Assembly (NCBI RefSeq): GCF_004217115.1
Contig: NZ_SHKN01000007.1
Span: forward strand, 1-64,000
Length of the DNA stretch: 64,000 nt
Direction: 5' to 3'
Source of the DNA: Ancylomarina subtilis
GTDB taxonomy: Bacteria > Bacteroidota > Bacteroidia > Bacteroidales > Marinifilaceae
The translations under genes were made by a program, and so were the position numbers. A model generated the notes under the pieces. The model did no database searches. It was not told the origin of the DNA and was given only the letters and a program-made list of their open reading frames with translations. This document shows, in pieces, positions 17,782-29,422 of this stretch (position 1 is the stretch's first letter; each line of letters opens with the position of its first letter).

Positions 17782-18422
17782 TGATAGAAGTAAATAAAGA
17801 ACTGGAAGACTATATACTCAGACATTCTGAAAACGAAGAGCAGATACTAAAAGATCTCAATAGAGAAACTCACCTGAAAATGCTTCGTCCAAGAATGCTT
17901 TCGGGACACTTACAAGGCAAATTTCTAAAGATGATCTGCCAGCTTCAAAATCCCAAACGTATTCTGGAAATAGGAACCTATACGGGCTACTCTGCCATAT
18001 CAATGGCGATGGGCACATCTTCCGATTGCGAAATACATACCATTGACTGCAACGATGAGCTTGAACAGTTCACAAGGAATTTTTTCAATCGGTCAGGTTA
18101 CGAAGATCGAATTACATTTCATATCGGTCAGGCATTAGATATTATCCCTCAGCTTGATGAAAAATTCGATTTGGTTTTTATCGATGCCGACAAGCGTCAG
18201 TATGTTGAGTATTACGAAGCCATCATGCCACGTCTAAACCAGGGCGCCTTTATCTTAGCCGATGATGTTCTATGGGATGGCAAGGTTTTGGAAGATATCG
18301 ACCCCAATGACAAACAAACTCAAGGCATTTTAAATTTCAACAAACATATTCAAAACGACGATCGGGTGGAAAATCTAATACTTCCTATTCGTCACGGTCT
18401 GATGATGATCCGAAAAAAATAA
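17781..18422 (+). CDS. O-methyltransferase (catechol-OMT-like, family 3)
   Basis: This SAM-dependent methyltransferase has 213 residues. Motif I is EIGTYTGYSAISMA near residue 64. An acidic motif (IHTIDCNDE) follows, then FDLVFIDADKRQY near 130, the metal- and SAM-binding Asp region, and ILADDVLWDG near 160. Relatives methylate catechol-type hydroxyls; the substrate here is unknown. It overlaps the M16 gene by one base and ends at a terminator. Confidence 0.9.
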   Translation: MIEVNKELEDYILRHSENEEQILKDLNRETHLKMLRPRMLSGHLQGKFLKMICQLQNPKRILEIGTYTGYSAISMAMGTSSDCEIHTIDCNDELEQFTRNFFNRSGYEDRITFHIGQALDIIPQLDEKFDLVFIDADKRQYVEYYEAIMPRLNQGAFILADDVLWDGKVLEDIDPNDKQTQGILNFNKHIQNDDRVENLILPIRHGLMMIRKK

Positions 18423-18443
18423 ATCGATTAAAATAAGATTAAG

Positions 18444-18485
18444 AAAGTTCCTGAATGAGTTGTACTCATTTTGGAACTTTTTTTT
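18444..18485 (+). terminator. Terminator of the M16/methyltransferase operon
   Basis: AAAGTTCC (18444-18451) pairs with GGAACTTT (18473-18480), with an inner AATGAG/CTCATT stem, followed by a T-run. It may also serve the convergent gene at 18497. Confidence 0.85.
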
Positions 18486-18496
18486 ATTTCACCCCA

Positions 18497-21400
18497 TCAA
18501 TTGGTCACTACAACAAGTCGTTTTTTACCATCCATTTTAACTGTGATCGGTTTCTTAAACCTCACATGCTTAATGGCACCATCAGACTCAATCAGTTCTT
18601 GTTTCCTAAGAATATCGTATTCGATGTGCGACATTTCAGAATGGTGATAAACCGAGCAATACCCAATATTCATTGATGTGACATTATGAAAGAAGTGTGA
18701 GCCCGAAGAAGCCTCAAGCGGGTAATCTTTATAACTCGTTTCAACTATAAGCTTGGATCTGGAGATATCTTTCCATTGTACCGGAATACCAATCCATTGA
18801 TCGCGAGTTCCCCATCGCCCTGGCCCAATCAGAATATAATACCGATCTTTATTTGCCATTTTTTGATTTATCGCGGCAATTTTATCTGCAATTTCTACTG
18901 TCATATCTTTTTTAAACAAATCGGGATCGATAAAAATAACATCTCTGATTCCTTCAACCAGGCCATTTCCCATTCCTGCATCTGAAAACACCAGGCTTTC
19001 TGAAGGGTTGACGGTATCCAAATCGATATTATAATCGTCGGCACCTGCCACCAATGGTTTTATTTGCAAGATATAAAAAGACGATTTCCCCTCTTCATCC
19101 CTATTTAAATCGACAGAAAATTCGATCTCAACAGCAGCTCCCATCGCTTCTTCTATAATCTCCAACAAGGTTCGAATTGTTTTAGCTAATGGGATATAAT
19201 CGTATTTCAAAATATTGGCAAAATTTACAATTCGAGGCCCATACTTATCCAAACCAGGACTGATTGTGTCATTTTCAGCATCATACACAGAAGCACAGTG
19301 CGTTAAAGTTCCATGATCTTCGGCATCATCAATATCCAATCGAATAAGTCCAGCCGTATCCCCTTCCAGCAAATTCAATTCTTTTTTCCTAAGATTTACG
19401 GCATAAAATTCAGTCTGAGAATTCTTAAACTGATCTTTAGCTGTATTATTTTCACTTGCCGGAAAGGCAGGCGAAAAACGATACGCTTTTTCTCCATCAA
19501 CCACATACTTCCCCAAACCGACTGCCAAAACAGCAAACCCTTCCTCAGGTTTCATATGTCCGTAAGGATAATAATTATAGGATTGAGCAACACCACTCAT
19601 ATGCGGATAAAAATAATCGCCATAAACATTGCCAACAACTTCCTGAATAATGATACCCATCATCTCCTCATCAACCGAATAATTATTCCCATGAATGCTG
19701 GTTTGGGATTCATTCGAAAAAACAGATGCATAAACCAATTTTATCGCATCCAAAACTTGTTGCAAGCGAATATTTAAATCCGGATTACTATTGGGTAGTA
19801 AATATGTCTGAAAAATTCCGGCAACCGGCTGCTGAAGAGAATCCTCAAACAAACCTGAAGAACGAATAGCCAGAGGACGATCAAAATTTGACAGAATATG
19901 CTTAATTCTATTCTTTAATCGAGACCTCAAACTACCTCCCAAAAACAATTGCTGAATTTCTTCATAGTTTGCAGCCTCCTTTATTTTATCGAGCAAATCG
20001 TTACGCTCCATAAAATTCATATACTCATCAATACCAATAACGGCAGTCATCGGAGCCTTCACATTAATTCCGGGCACATAGCTACTCAAATTCAGATTAT
20101 AAAGCATGGAATTAATAAAAGCCAAACCTCTACCCTTACCGCCCAAAGAGCCTGATGACAATGCCACAATATTTTCTTCATTAAATCCTGGCTGGGTTTT
20201 AAAAGCAACAATTTTCCCCTTTTGTTTCTCATTCCGAAACTCATGAATCATACTGATCAGATAAGCCCTGATATCTTCTGCTGATTTAAAATCTGTCGTT
20301 TTGTAGCGGGCAATCATCTTTGCAATCTTCACTTCGCCACGAGCCATCAGCCACAAAGAAAAATTATTACGATTGGCATGATAGATTAACGATTCAGCTG
20401 GAATATTATACAAATGTTCCTCGAACTCCCGAAGCGACTTAGCCGTTACGATAGGATCTCCATGAATATTTTTATACACAAAATCGCCAAAGCCCAAATA
20501 TTCTTCAATAAACGCACGAATATCCTGACGCAGATTATCAGAATTTTTCTCAATAAAACTGCATTTCATTTTTTTCGCATAAGATGCATTCCCAACATCC
20601 GATGATTGCAGAATAGCAGGCAAATTGGGCAATTCACTCCTAATCTGCTCCACCAGTTTAATCCCGGCTTTCTCGTCCATAACATCATGCACCTTAAACT
20701 TCACATCGGAAATCAGACAAAGCAAATAATCCTTATAACGATTGAAGATAGATATGGCCTCGTCATAATTCGAAGCCAAAAGGATTTTAGGTCGGGCTCG
20801 CATCCTGAGTATTTTGTATTGGGGATCGGTTATAACATCATCAATAATTCTTTGTGTTTGAGCCATTACACTCTGATAAAGCATAGGCAGGTATCGGGAG
20901 TAATATTTTGCAGAATCTTCAATAAGAAGAATGACTCGAACAAGTCCTACATCGGTATCATTTTCAGCGTTAACCTTATCCTCTAAACTTTTAATCATCG
21001 CGACAAAAACCTGAGACTCGCCATTCCAAACAAAAATTTTATCGATACTACTTAGATCATAGTGTTTTTCTTCATAAAAACTGATATCAACATCGTTATT
21101 CAGCAGAAGAAAAATGGAAATGTATGGAAACTCTTTCTTGACCCGATGACTAAGCTCGATAGGCGTTTTTTTATCTACACCTACCATTACAATTATCATA
21201 TCAAAATGTTTCGATCTCAGCTGCTTCAATGCCTCATCACAACATGAAACACCTGTCACTCTTGGCATAGATGATAGATTCAGTTGATGATATTCATCAA
21301 AAATCTGCTCTGTAAACCGACCTTCCCGCTCAATATTATAAGCATCATAAAGATTTGCAACCAGCAAGATTTCTTTAACCTTAAAAGGCATCAAATCATG

Positions 21401-21946
21401 ATAAACATCTCGATCTGCATTATTCCTATTCAGGTAGTCATTCAATAAATTTCTATTCTCAACCCGGACAAATGGCCCCTCTATATATTGATCATCTGAG
21501 TACTCTTCTCCTGTTTTTGTTATCAAATATTTTCCCGCTTCGGTATTGATATACCCCGAAATCATATTCGATATATTATCTATTAAATCGCGCTCCTCTT
21601 TAAGAAAAGGCCCTTCGTACAAATCTTCAAACTTCTTCGTGTAAAAAATTTCGATTAGACCGGTTCTCTTATCGATGCAAGCAAAACTTTGGCTCAAAAC
21701 CCATGGCGAATCGCTAAATCCCGGACTTAAATATTGGCTCCCGTCAAAAGTGATACGCGTCGAAGTATAAGTAGGATACTGCATAGCCTCCTTTAAAATA
21801 AAGCAAATATGTTGCAGTGTATCGGGAATTGATTGCGCTTCTTTAATAACACTTGTCGTTTTATTAATAGCTGCCAATTCCTTCAACCGCTCAATATTTT
21901 CTTTAGCTAAACGAGAAACTTTTCCTTTATCTGATTGAGATGTCAT
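18497..21946 (-). CDS. Multidomain GAF/receiver-like/PEP-synthase N-domain protein
   Basis: This 1149-residue cytoplasmic protein contains a GAF-like N-terminal region (about 25-165) and two receiver-like alpha/beta segments (about 190-320 and 330-500; DMIIVMVGVD and LICLISDVKF-type strands). A PEP synthase/PPDK N-terminal ATP-grasp-type domain follows, with GGKGRG near residue 600 and LAIRSSGLFEDS near 687. The tail contains GPGRWGTRDQWIG near 1040. The phosphohistidine swivel domain and PEP/pyruvate TIM barrel of real PEP synthase are absent, so it should not make PEP. I assign no reaction. The architecture suggests a signal-responsive phosphotransfer or nucleotide-binding protein. It is monocistronic. 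Confidence 0.8.
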   Translation of the reverse strand: MTSQSDKGKVSRLAKENIERLKELAAINKTTSVIKEAQSIPDTLQHICFILKEAMQYPTYTSTRITFDGSQYLSPGFSDSPWVLSQSFACIDKRTGLIEIFYTKKFEDLYEGPFLKEERDLIDNISNMISGYINTEAGKYLITKTGEEYSDDQYIEGPFVRVENRNLLNDYLNRNNADRDVYHDLMPFKVKEILLVANLYDAYNIEREGRFTEQIFDEYHQLNLSSMPRVTGVSCCDEALKQLRSKHFDMIIVMVGVDKKTPIELSHRVKKEFPYISIFLLLNNDVDISFYEEKHYDLSSIDKIFVWNGESQVFVAMIKSLEDKVNAENDTDVGLVRVILLIEDSAKYYSRYLPMLYQSVMAQTQRIIDDVITDPQYKILRMRARPKILLASNYDEAISIFNRYKDYLLCLISDVKFKVHDVMDEKAGIKLVEQIRSELPNLPAILQSSDVGNASYAKKMKCSFIEKNSDNLRQDIRAFIEEYLGFGDFVYKNIHGDPIVTAKSLREFEEHLYNIPAESLIYHANRNNFSLWLMARGEVKIAKMIARYKTTDFKSAEDIRAYLISMIHEFRNEKQKGKIVAFKTQPGFNEENIVALSSGSLGGKGRGLAFINSMLYNLNLSSYVPGINVKAPMTAVIGIDEYMNFMERNDLLDKIKEAANYEEIQQLFLGGSLRSRLKNRIKHILSNFDRPLAIRSSGLFEDSLQQPVAGIFQTYLLPNSNPDLNIRLQQVLDAIKLVYASVFSNESQTSIHGNNYSVDEEMMGIIIQEVVGNVYGDYFYPHMSGVAQSYNYYPYGHMKPEEGFAVLAVGLGKYVVDGEKAYRFSPAFPASENNTAKDQFKNSQTEFYAVNLRKKELNLLEGDTAGLIRLDIDDAEDHGTLTHCASVYDAENDTISPGLDKYGPRIVNFANILKYDYIPLAKTIRTLLEIIEEAMGAAVEIEFSVDLNRDEEGKSSFYILQIKPLVAGADDYNIDLDTVNPSESLVFSDAGMGNGLVEGIRDVIFIDPDLFKKDMTVEIADKIAAINQKMANKDRYYILIGPGRWGTRDQWIGIPVQWKDISRSKLIVETSYKDYPLEASSGSHFFHNVTSMNIGYCSVYHHSEMSHIEYDILRKQELIESDGAIKHVRFKKPITVKMDGKKRLVVVTN

Positions 21947-22099
21947 AAGTCTGTATTTTGCGCCCTTTTAAATTTAACAAAAAATCAGATGATATAAAAT
22001 CTTGACTCTCAAACATTTCTTTTTTACCTTTAATAAGAAATCTACATCTATTAGATTTCACCCATCCATCGAAATTCAAGATTATTAATTAGATAATAA

Positions 22100-23485
<1,386 letters not shown>

Positions 23486-23489
23486 AAAA

Positions 23490-23516
23490 AAAAGAGGCGC
23501 TATCGGCGCCTCTTTT
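23490..23516 (+). terminator. Bidirectional terminator after gdhA
   Basis: AGAGGCGC (23493-23500) pairs with GCGCCTCT (23506-23513), flanked by A-rich and T-rich runs. It serves gdhA and the convergent His-rich gene. Confidence 0.85.
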
Positions 23517-23539
23517 CATTTCAACAAAAGAATCTTTTA

Positions 23540-24208
23540 TTATAGCTCAATTGATCCTGCCAATCGAAATCCTCTTCCATCTTTTACAAAACTCAAATCA
23601 CCCAATCTAAAATAAATTCCTCCTCGATAGGATACGCGTTCACATGCATCCGGAATATGATCGAAACAAACTGATTCAGGTGCCTCAACCCTAACGTAAC
23701 CAACTTCAGGATAATACTGATAATATCGACCTCTTGCATAATAAAAATCACCATCACAATGATTAATTATAGTTGGCCTAACTGAAAATCTCACAACAAC
23801 ATCACCATATCTTGGATGCGCATAACATCTGTGTCCATGATGCTTATAATAACGACGAACAGCATGCTTGTGGTGATTATGCCCTTGATGCACATGTCTA
23901 TCATATCGATCATGATGACGATGTCTTACAATTCTATCATTGTGATAATGATCCCCATCATAATGTCTGGTTCTTACCTTTGAATATTGCTTATCTTGGT
24001 GTCTATCTTTTTTATGACTTTTGGCATGATAGTTTCTCTTGTTATCATGCTTATTTTCTTTGGTTCTCTTGGTGTATTTGCTCTTTTCATGTCTGCCTCT
24101 CTCATCTTGGTGAGAACGGTGTTGAGCAAATGTAGGTAGTCCTGAAAATATAATTGCTGTTACCAATACTGTACCGGCAACCAACTTCTTTAATATCGAT
24201 CTTCTCAT
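23540..24208 (-). CDS. Exported His-rich protein, DUF6515-like C-terminus
   Basis: This 222-residue protein has a signal peptide (residues 1-28, cleavage after TFA). A low-complexity segment (about 29-125) rich in His, Lys, Arg and Asp follows, with many HH, HxH and DRH units. A folded C-terminal part (about 130-222) contains YYARGRYYQY and two SH3-like GxxYF repeats like those of DUF6515 proteins. Metal binding in the periplasm is plausible from the His content, but no metal is indicated. It is monocistronic, and no metal transporter is nearby. Confidence 0.75.
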   Translation of the reverse strand: MRRSILKKLVAGTVLVTAIIFSGLPTFAQHRSHQDERGRHEKSKYTKRTKENKHDNKRNYHAKSHKKDRHQDKQYSKVRTRHYDGDHYHNDRIVRHRHHDRYDRHVHQGHNHHKHAVRRYYKHHGHRCYAHPRYGDVVVRFSVRPTIINHCDGDFYYARGRYYQYYPEVGYVRVEAPESVCFDHIPDACERVSYRGGIYFRLGDLSFVKDGRGFRLAGSIEL

Positions 24209-24314
24209 GGCAATTGTATTTAAGTTTTTAAATAATCGTCATCCTCTGGTAGGGACAAATCTTAAACTGATATATCACTGTTTTTATTGCTCTATACAGC
24301 AAAGCTTGTGCCAT

Positions 24315-24353
24315 AAAAATAAGAAAGCACCAAACACAAGCGCATTTGATGCT
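24315..24353 (-). terminator. Terminator-like hairpin after the NDH-2 gene
   Basis: AGCACCAAA (24326-24334) pairs with TTTGATGCT (24345-24353) with one G-U pair, and a T-rich stretch follows on the minus strand. Confidence 0.6.
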
Positions 24354-24372
24354 CTAAGAATATGAAATACAA

Positions 24373-25710
24373 TTAGTTCAAACTTATTTTATTTGTTTTC
24401 TGCTGTTCCTCAGTAGCTCGGTCGGTAAAACTTCTTTTCTTAGGTCGGATTAAAACTCTCAAAGATTGATCAGAAGTAAAGTAGTTCCAAACCCAGTTAA
24501 TTAAAATAAAGAACCGATTTTTAACCCCGACTATAGCCATTAGATGAACAAATAACCAAAGGATCCAAGCCATAAAACCTTGCATCTTTAAGCCAGGCAG
24601 ATCAGCCACAGCCAAATTTTTTCCAATCGTTGCCAAAGATCCTCTATCCTTATAATGGAAAGTTTGCATCTTCTTATTCTTAAGTATATTCTTAAGATTC
24701 TTGGCCAAATTCCCGGCTTGTTGCAAACCAACCTGAGCAACCTGAGGATGTCCATTCTGAAATTCACCTTCTTTTTGAATAGACAAATCTCCTATGGCAT
24801 ATATATGATTCAAACCTGAAACTTGATTATACAAGTCAACACGCAATCGCCCCCCTCTTGTAGCTGCTATTTCAGAAATCCCTTTAATCGATCGGGCAGT
24901 TACACCAGCTGCCCAAACCAAGGTGTACGAATGAAAGGCTTCACCATTATCCAATTTAATTGACAATCCATCGTAATCTGCAACCCGAGCTTCAGTCTTA
25001 ACAATCACACCCAATTTATTTAAATAGGCTTCTGCTTTCTTTGAAGCGACATCCGACATCCCATTCAGCAAGCGGTCTGAAGCTTCAAACAAATAAACAT
25101 TCATCAAACTAAAATCAAGTTCTGGATAATCTTTAGGAAGAATATCTGATTTCATCTCTGCCAATGCGCCTGCCAGCTCAACCCCGGTTGGACCACCTCC
25201 AACCAAAACAATATTCATATAGTTGGCAGCCTTCTCAGGATCAGATTCATTAAGCGCTTTTTCGTAATTACGCAAAATTGAATTTCGAAGAAAAATGGCT
25301 TCAGAAACGGATTTCATTGGAATGGCGAATTGCTCGATATTCTTATTCCCGAAATAATTGGTATCAACTCCGGTAGCCAAAACCAAATGGTCGTATTTTA
25401 GTTTTCCCAAACTGGTATAAATCTCCTGAACATTGGGGTTTACCTCCAAAAGTTCTGCCATTCGAAAATGAACATTTTTACGTTTTTGAAAAATTTTACG
25501 CAATGGGAATGCAATAGAGCTTGGCTCCAAGCCCGATGTTGCCACTTGGTAAAATAAAGGCTGAAACTGGTGATAATTATTCTTATCAATTAAAACCACC
25601 TGATAGGCCGTATTGGCTAATTGACGCGCAAGCTTTAAACCTGCGAATCCACCCCCAATAATCACAACGCGCTTCTTTCCATTTTCAGGTATATGCTTAA
25701 TATCTTCCAT
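24373..25710 (-). CDS. ndh: Type II NADH:quinone oxidoreductase (NDH-2)
   Basis: This is a single-subunit FAD enzyme that passes electrons from NADH to quinone without pumping protons, at the inner face of the membrane. The FAD-binding GGGFAGLKLA motif lies near the N-terminus. The NAD-binding VGGGPTGVELAGALAE is near residue 170, and the second FAD motif YAIGDLS is near 290. A hydrophobic C-terminal anchor (AWILWLFVHLMAIVG) follows. Reading frame extends to 25788, but Met at 25710 (MEDIKHIPENGKK) directly precedes the Rossmann strand and is the better start, giving 445 residues. Confidence 0.9.
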   Translation of the reverse strand: MEDIKHIPENGKKRVVIIGGGFAGLKLARQLANTAYQVVLIDKNNYHQFQPLFYQVATSGLEPSSIAFPLRKIFQKRKNVHFRMAELLEVNPNVQEIYTSLGKLKYDHLVLATGVDTNYFGNKNIEQFAIPMKSVSEAIFLRNSILRNYEKALNESDPEKAANYMNIVLVGGGPTGVELAGALAEMKSDILPKDYPELDFSLMNVYLFEASDRLLNGMSDVASKKAEAYLNKLGVIVKTEARVADYDGLSIKLDNGEAFHSYTLVWAAGVTARSIKGISEIAATRGGRLRVDLYNQVSGLNHIYAIGDLSIQKEGEFQNGHPQVAQVGLQQAGNLAKNLKNILKNKKMQTFHYKDRGSLATIGKNLAVADLPGLKMQGFMAWILWLFVHLMAIVGVKNRFFILINWVWNYFTSDQSLRVLIRPKKRSFTDRATEEQQKTNKISLN

Positions 25711-25830
25711 CTTATAATTATTAGAAAAATGACTCCAATCTCTTACTGGAATAAAAGATTCTTTTATCTGATACAAAATAAAGAACAAATTCTCTAATAA
25801 TCTAATTTCATGCTATTTTTAACCTTTATA

Positions 25831-25867
25831 AAACAAATCCAAGTTTCGATTAGGCTCAAAACTTGGA
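25831..25867 (-). terminator. Terminator of the RidA gene
   Basis: TCCAAGTTT (25838-25846) pairs with AAACTTGGA (25859-25867), and a T-rich run follows on the minus strand. Confidence 0.65.
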
Positions 25868-25893
25868 TCAATAATTAGATATTATATTCCGGA

Positions 25894-26244
25894 CTATTTC
25901 TTTGCAGCAATAACTGACATTTCAACTAATAGTTCCGGTCGAGCCATTCGAGCTTCAACACAGGCACGAGCCGGCTGATGTCCATCCTCTACCCAAGCAT
26001 CCCACACCTCATTCATTGCAGCAAAATCTTTCATGTCGCGCACATAAATAGTAACCGATAAAATGTGTTTCTTATCAGAGCCTGCTTGTTTCAATAACTC
26101 ATCAATTTTTTCAAGAGTCGTTACTGTTTGTTCCTTAATATCTGCATTCGCATCTTTGGCTGTTTGTCCGCACAAATATATCGTCTGATTATGCTCTACA
26201 ATTCGACTCATTCTGGGTGTTGAATCTTTTCTTATTATACTCAT
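25894..26244 (-). CDS. RidA family protein (YoaB/RutC-like)
   Basis: This 116-residue trimeric chorismate-mutase-like fold protein is related to enamine/imine deaminases, which clear reactive 2-aminoacrylate. Typical elements are YLCGQTA near residue 28, [21 protein letters not shown] near 65, and the substrate-contacting Arg in [10 protein letters not shown] near 92. It belongs to the broader YoaB-like subgroup, so the exact reaction is uncertain. It is divergent from the small lipoprotein gene at 26352. Confidence 0.85.
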   Translation of the reverse strand: MSIIRKDSTPRMSRIVEHNQTIYLCGQTAKDANADIKEQTVTTLEKIDELLKQAGSDKKHILSVTIYVRDMKDFAAMNEVWDAWVEDGHQPARACVEARMARPELLVEMSVIAAKK

Positions 26245-26351
26245 CGTGTATCGTATTTAAATTAATAGCGATCACGAAGATAATAAATCAACCTCTATAC
26301 AAACATTTATTACTATCTTCATCAGAAAGTAATCCTGAAAAAACAATAATC

Positions 26352-26711
26352 ATGAAAAAATCAGTTTGTGTCTTAGTTATATTAATAGGGCTCGCAGCCT
26401 GCAGTAATCGCTGTGCCTCAAAAGGTCAATCGAAAAATCCTCTTGAAGATTTAACTTGGCTGAAGGAATTAAAAGAATCTTTGAAAGATAGCGATGTTCA
26501 GAAAACGATTTATCAGGCTTCGTACAAAAAAGAAACCGTATTTTATTTGATGGTTACTGATCCTAGAGTCAGATTAGCCTTCGGAGTTACGCTGTGGGAT
26601 TGCGAAGGTAAAGTAATACGAGAATTTAAATCAGGAGAATCTGAAGATTTTGAAAAACTGGTTATTGATAGAGTTGTTTTATACGAATACATCCCTAATA
26701 AAACAGAGTGA
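26352..26711 (+). CDS. Small predicted lipoprotein, unknown function
   Basis: This 119-residue protein has a lipoprotein signal (MKKSVCVLVILIGLAACS, lipobox LAAC). A short mature domain contains a strand-rich segment (YQASYKKETVFYLMVTDP) and a CEGKVI turn. I do not recognise a family. The open frame extends upstream to 26217, but that part overlaps the divergent ridA start and lacks a signal peptide, so ATG 26352 is chosen. Confidence 0.75.
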   Translation: MKKSVCVLVILIGLAACSNRCASKGQSKNPLEDLTWLKELKESLKDSDVQKTIYQASYKKETVFYLMVTDPRVRLAFGVTLWDCEGKVIREFKSGESEDFEKLVIDRVVLYEYIPNKTE

Positions 26712-26743
26712 TATTTATTCTTTCCCTCATAATTCTAATAATA

Positions 26744-26779
26744 TAAAAAAAAGCGTCATTCCTAGGAATGACGCTTTTA
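26744..26779. terminator. Bidirectional terminator, lipoprotein/valS
   Basis: The perfect palindrome AGCGTCATTCCT/AGGAATGACGCT (26752-26775) is flanked by A-run and T-run, between two convergent genes. Confidence 0.9.
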
Positions 26780-26800
26780 TTAATATATCGATTGTTCAAA

Positions 26801-29422
26801 TTATTTCATACTGGCAATGCGATCTTCTAAAACCTTGATTTTAGCTTCAGCATCAGCCATTTTCTTCTTCTCCATTTCAATCACTTTGGCAGGCGCATTA
26901 TTTACAAAACGCTCGTTGCTCATTTTCTTTTTAACAGACATTAAGAATCCTTGTGTGTATTTCAATTCTTCTTCCATCTTCTTAAGTTCTTCTTCAACAT
27001 TAACAAGATCTCCAAGCGGAATAAAATATTCAATTGCATTCACAATAAATGACATGGCTCCAGTCATTTCACCATTTGCAACAGCAATTTCTTTCAGATT
27101 ACACATTTTAGCCACAACACAGTCAAAAGAAGCATCGTAATTATCCTCTTTTGATTTGTAGTTCATCTCCAAAACTTCCTTGAAAGCAATATTTTTCTGC
27201 TTGCGGATATTACGAACAGCTACAATCACTTCTTTCACCTTCTCAAATTTTGCTAATAGCTTAGCATCATATGAATCTGGCTTAGGCATAACGGAAACCA
27301 TGATGCTATCTTCTTCAGAACGATCGGCTAATAATTGCCAGATTTCCTCAGTTAAGAAAGGCATGAATGGGTGCAACAACTGCATCAACTTCTCGAAAAG
27401 AGAAACCGTTGAATCGAAAGTCTTCTTATCGATTGGTTGCTGATAAGCTGGCTTAACCATTTCCAAATACCATGATGAGAATTCATCGCGGAATAAGGTA
27501 TACACAGTCATCAGAGCTTCGCTGATACGATATTGCTTAAACTGCTCATCCAATTGCTCCATGGTGTTGTTCAATCGAGCATGGAAAACTTCAGTTGCTA
27601 TACGCGCATATTCAGGTTGTTCGATATCGGCAACATCCCAACCTTTAACCAAACGGAATGCATTCCAAATCTTCGTTGTAAAGTTACGTCCCTGTTCTGG
27701 TAAGTTTTCGTTGAATAGCAAGTCTCCTCCCGCAGGCGAACACAATAACATACCCACACGAACACCATCCGCACCATACTTAGAAATCAAGTCTAATGGA
27801 TCTGGTGAATTACCCAATGACTTAGACATCTTACGTCCAATTTCATCACGTACAATACCAGTTAAATATACATTACTAAATGGCTTCTCTCCTTTATATT
27901 CATATCCTGCGATAACCATACGAGCAATCCAAAAGAATAGAATATCTGGTCCAGAAACCAAATCATTCGTTGGGTAATAATATTTGATTTCTTCATTTTC
28001 AGGATTACGAATACCGTCGAATACTGAAATAGGCCACAACCATGACGAGAACCATGTATCCAGTACATCCTCATCCTGACGTAAATCTTCAGCCTGATAT
28101 GTTTTTCCTGTTTTAGCCGTAGCTTCAACTAAAGCTTCTTCAATTGTTTTGGCAACAACATAACCCCCTTCAGGCAAATAATAAACCGGAATGCGCTGTC
28201 CCCACCATAACTGACGAGAAATACACCAGTCCTTAACATTCTCCATCCAATGACGGTAAGTGTTTTTAAACTTAGCCGGATGCAATTGAATATCATCGTT
28301 CATGACATGCTCCAAAGCTGGCTCTGCCAATTCCTTCATATTAAGGAACCACTGCATACTCAGCTTAGGCTCGATAACCGCATCAGTACGTTCTGAGAAA
28401 CCTACTTTGTTCACATAGTCTTCAACTTTAACCAAGTTACCGGCTTTCTCCAAATCAGGAAGAATCAAGTCACGAACTTCAAAACGATCTTTGCCAATGT
28501 AAAGCTGTGCCGCTTCACTCATGGTACCATTATCATTGAAAATATCAATGGTCTCCAAATTATGACGATCTCCAATTTCGTAGTCATGAATATCGTGAGC
28601 TGGTGTAATCTTTAGAGCACCCGTTCCGAATTCCATATCGACATATTCATCCTCTATAATAGGAATCGAGCGATTCACCAATGGTACGATACAACGCTTA
28701 CCTCTTAATTGAGCAAAACGCTCGTCATTTGGATTGATACAAACTGCTGTATCACCCAGAATAGTTTCAGGACGAGTGGTTGCAATAGTAATATACTCAT
28801 CGCTACCTTCAACCTGATATCTTAAATAATAAAGTTTCGATTGTAATTCTTTATGGATTACCTCTTCGTCAGAAACAGCTGTTTGCGCTGATGGATCCCA
28901 GTTCACCATACGAACTCCACGGTAGATTTTATCTTTCTTATACAAGTCGATAAACACATCGATTACCGAATCGTAAAGAGATTCGTCCATTGTAAATGCT
29001 GTACGCTCCCAGTCGCATGAAGCTCCCAATTTCTTAAGCTGCTCCAAGATGATACCACCATGCTTTTCTTTCCACTCCCAGGCATGTTTCATAAACTCTT
29101 CACGAGTGATATCTTCTTTAGAAATACCTTCTTGTCTAAGTTTATTTACAACCTTAGCCTCAGTAGCAATTGATGCATGGTCAGTACCTGGTACCCAACA
29201 GACATTCTTTCCCTGCAATCTAGCTCTACGGACCAATACATCCTGAATGGTATTGTTCAGCATATGCCCCATGTGTAACACACCGGTGACGTTTGGTGGC
29301 GGAATTACAATTGTATACGCCTCTCTCTCGTCTGGTACAGAGTGGAAGAATCCTTTATCCATCCAATACTTATACCACTTGTCCTCCGATTCTGCAGGAT
29401 TGTACTTTGTTGGGATTTCCAT
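26801..29422 (-). CDS. valS: Valyl-tRNA synthetase
   Basis: This class I synthetase charges tRNA-Val. The HIGH-type motif is seen as HMGH (in [12 protein letters not shown] near residue 50), and KMSKS is near residue 540 ([14 protein letters not shown]). The CP1 editing domain lies between them ([13 protein letters not shown]). A C-terminal coiled-coil tail rich in Lys and Glu follows from about 810. The 873-residue length is normal for Bacteroidota. It is monocistronic, with a long intergenic region upstream. Confidence 0.97.
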   Translation of the reverse strand: MEIPTKYNPAESEDKWYKYWMDKGFFHSVPDEREAYTIVIPPPNVTGVLHMGHMLNNTIQDVLVRRARLQGKNVCWVPGTDHASIATEAKVVNKLRQEGISKEDITREEFMKHAWEWKEKHGGIILEQLKKLGASCDWERTAFTMDESLYDSVIDVFIDLYKKDKIYRGVRMVNWDPSAQTAVSDEEVIHKELQSKLYYLRYQVEGSDEYITIATTRPETILGDTAVCINPNDERFAQLRGKRCIVPLVNRSIPIIEDEYVDMEFGTGALKITPAHDIHDYEIGDRHNLETIDIFNDNGTMSEAAQLYIGKDRFEVRDLILPDLEKAGNLVKVEDYVNKVGFSERTDAVIEPKLSMQWFLNMKELAEPALEHVMNDDIQLHPAKFKNTYRHWMENVKDWCISRQLWWGQRIPVYYLPEGGYVVAKTIEEALVEATAKTGKTYQAEDLRQDEDVLDTWFSSWLWPISVFDGIRNPENEEIKYYYPTNDLVSGPDILFFWIARMVIAGYEYKGEKPFSNVYLTGIVRDEIGRKMSKSLGNSPDPLDLISKYGADGVRVGMLLCSPAGGDLLFNENLPEQGRNFTTKIWNAFRLVKGWDVADIEQPEYARIATEVFHARLNNTMEQLDEQFKQYRISEALMTVYTLFRDEFSSWYLEMVKPAYQQPIDKKTFDSTVSLFEKLMQLLHPFMPFLTEEIWQLLADRSEEDSIMVSVMPKPDSYDAKLLAKFEKVKEVIVAVRNIRKQKNIAFKEVLEMNYKSKEDNYDASFDCVVAKMCNLKEIAVANGEMTGAMSFIVNAIEYFIPLGDLVNVEEELKKMEEELKYTQGFLMSVKKKMSNERFVNNAPAKVIEMEKKKMADAEAKIKVLEDRIASMK

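Noticed and set aside
25711-25788. 26-residue N-terminal extension of NDH-2
   Set aside because: It has no similarity to the family; Met at 25710 sits directly before the FAD-binding strand.
26217-26351. 45-residue N-terminal extension of the small lipoprotein
   Set aside because: It overlaps the divergent ridA start, and the lipoprotein signal peptide begins exactly at 26352.
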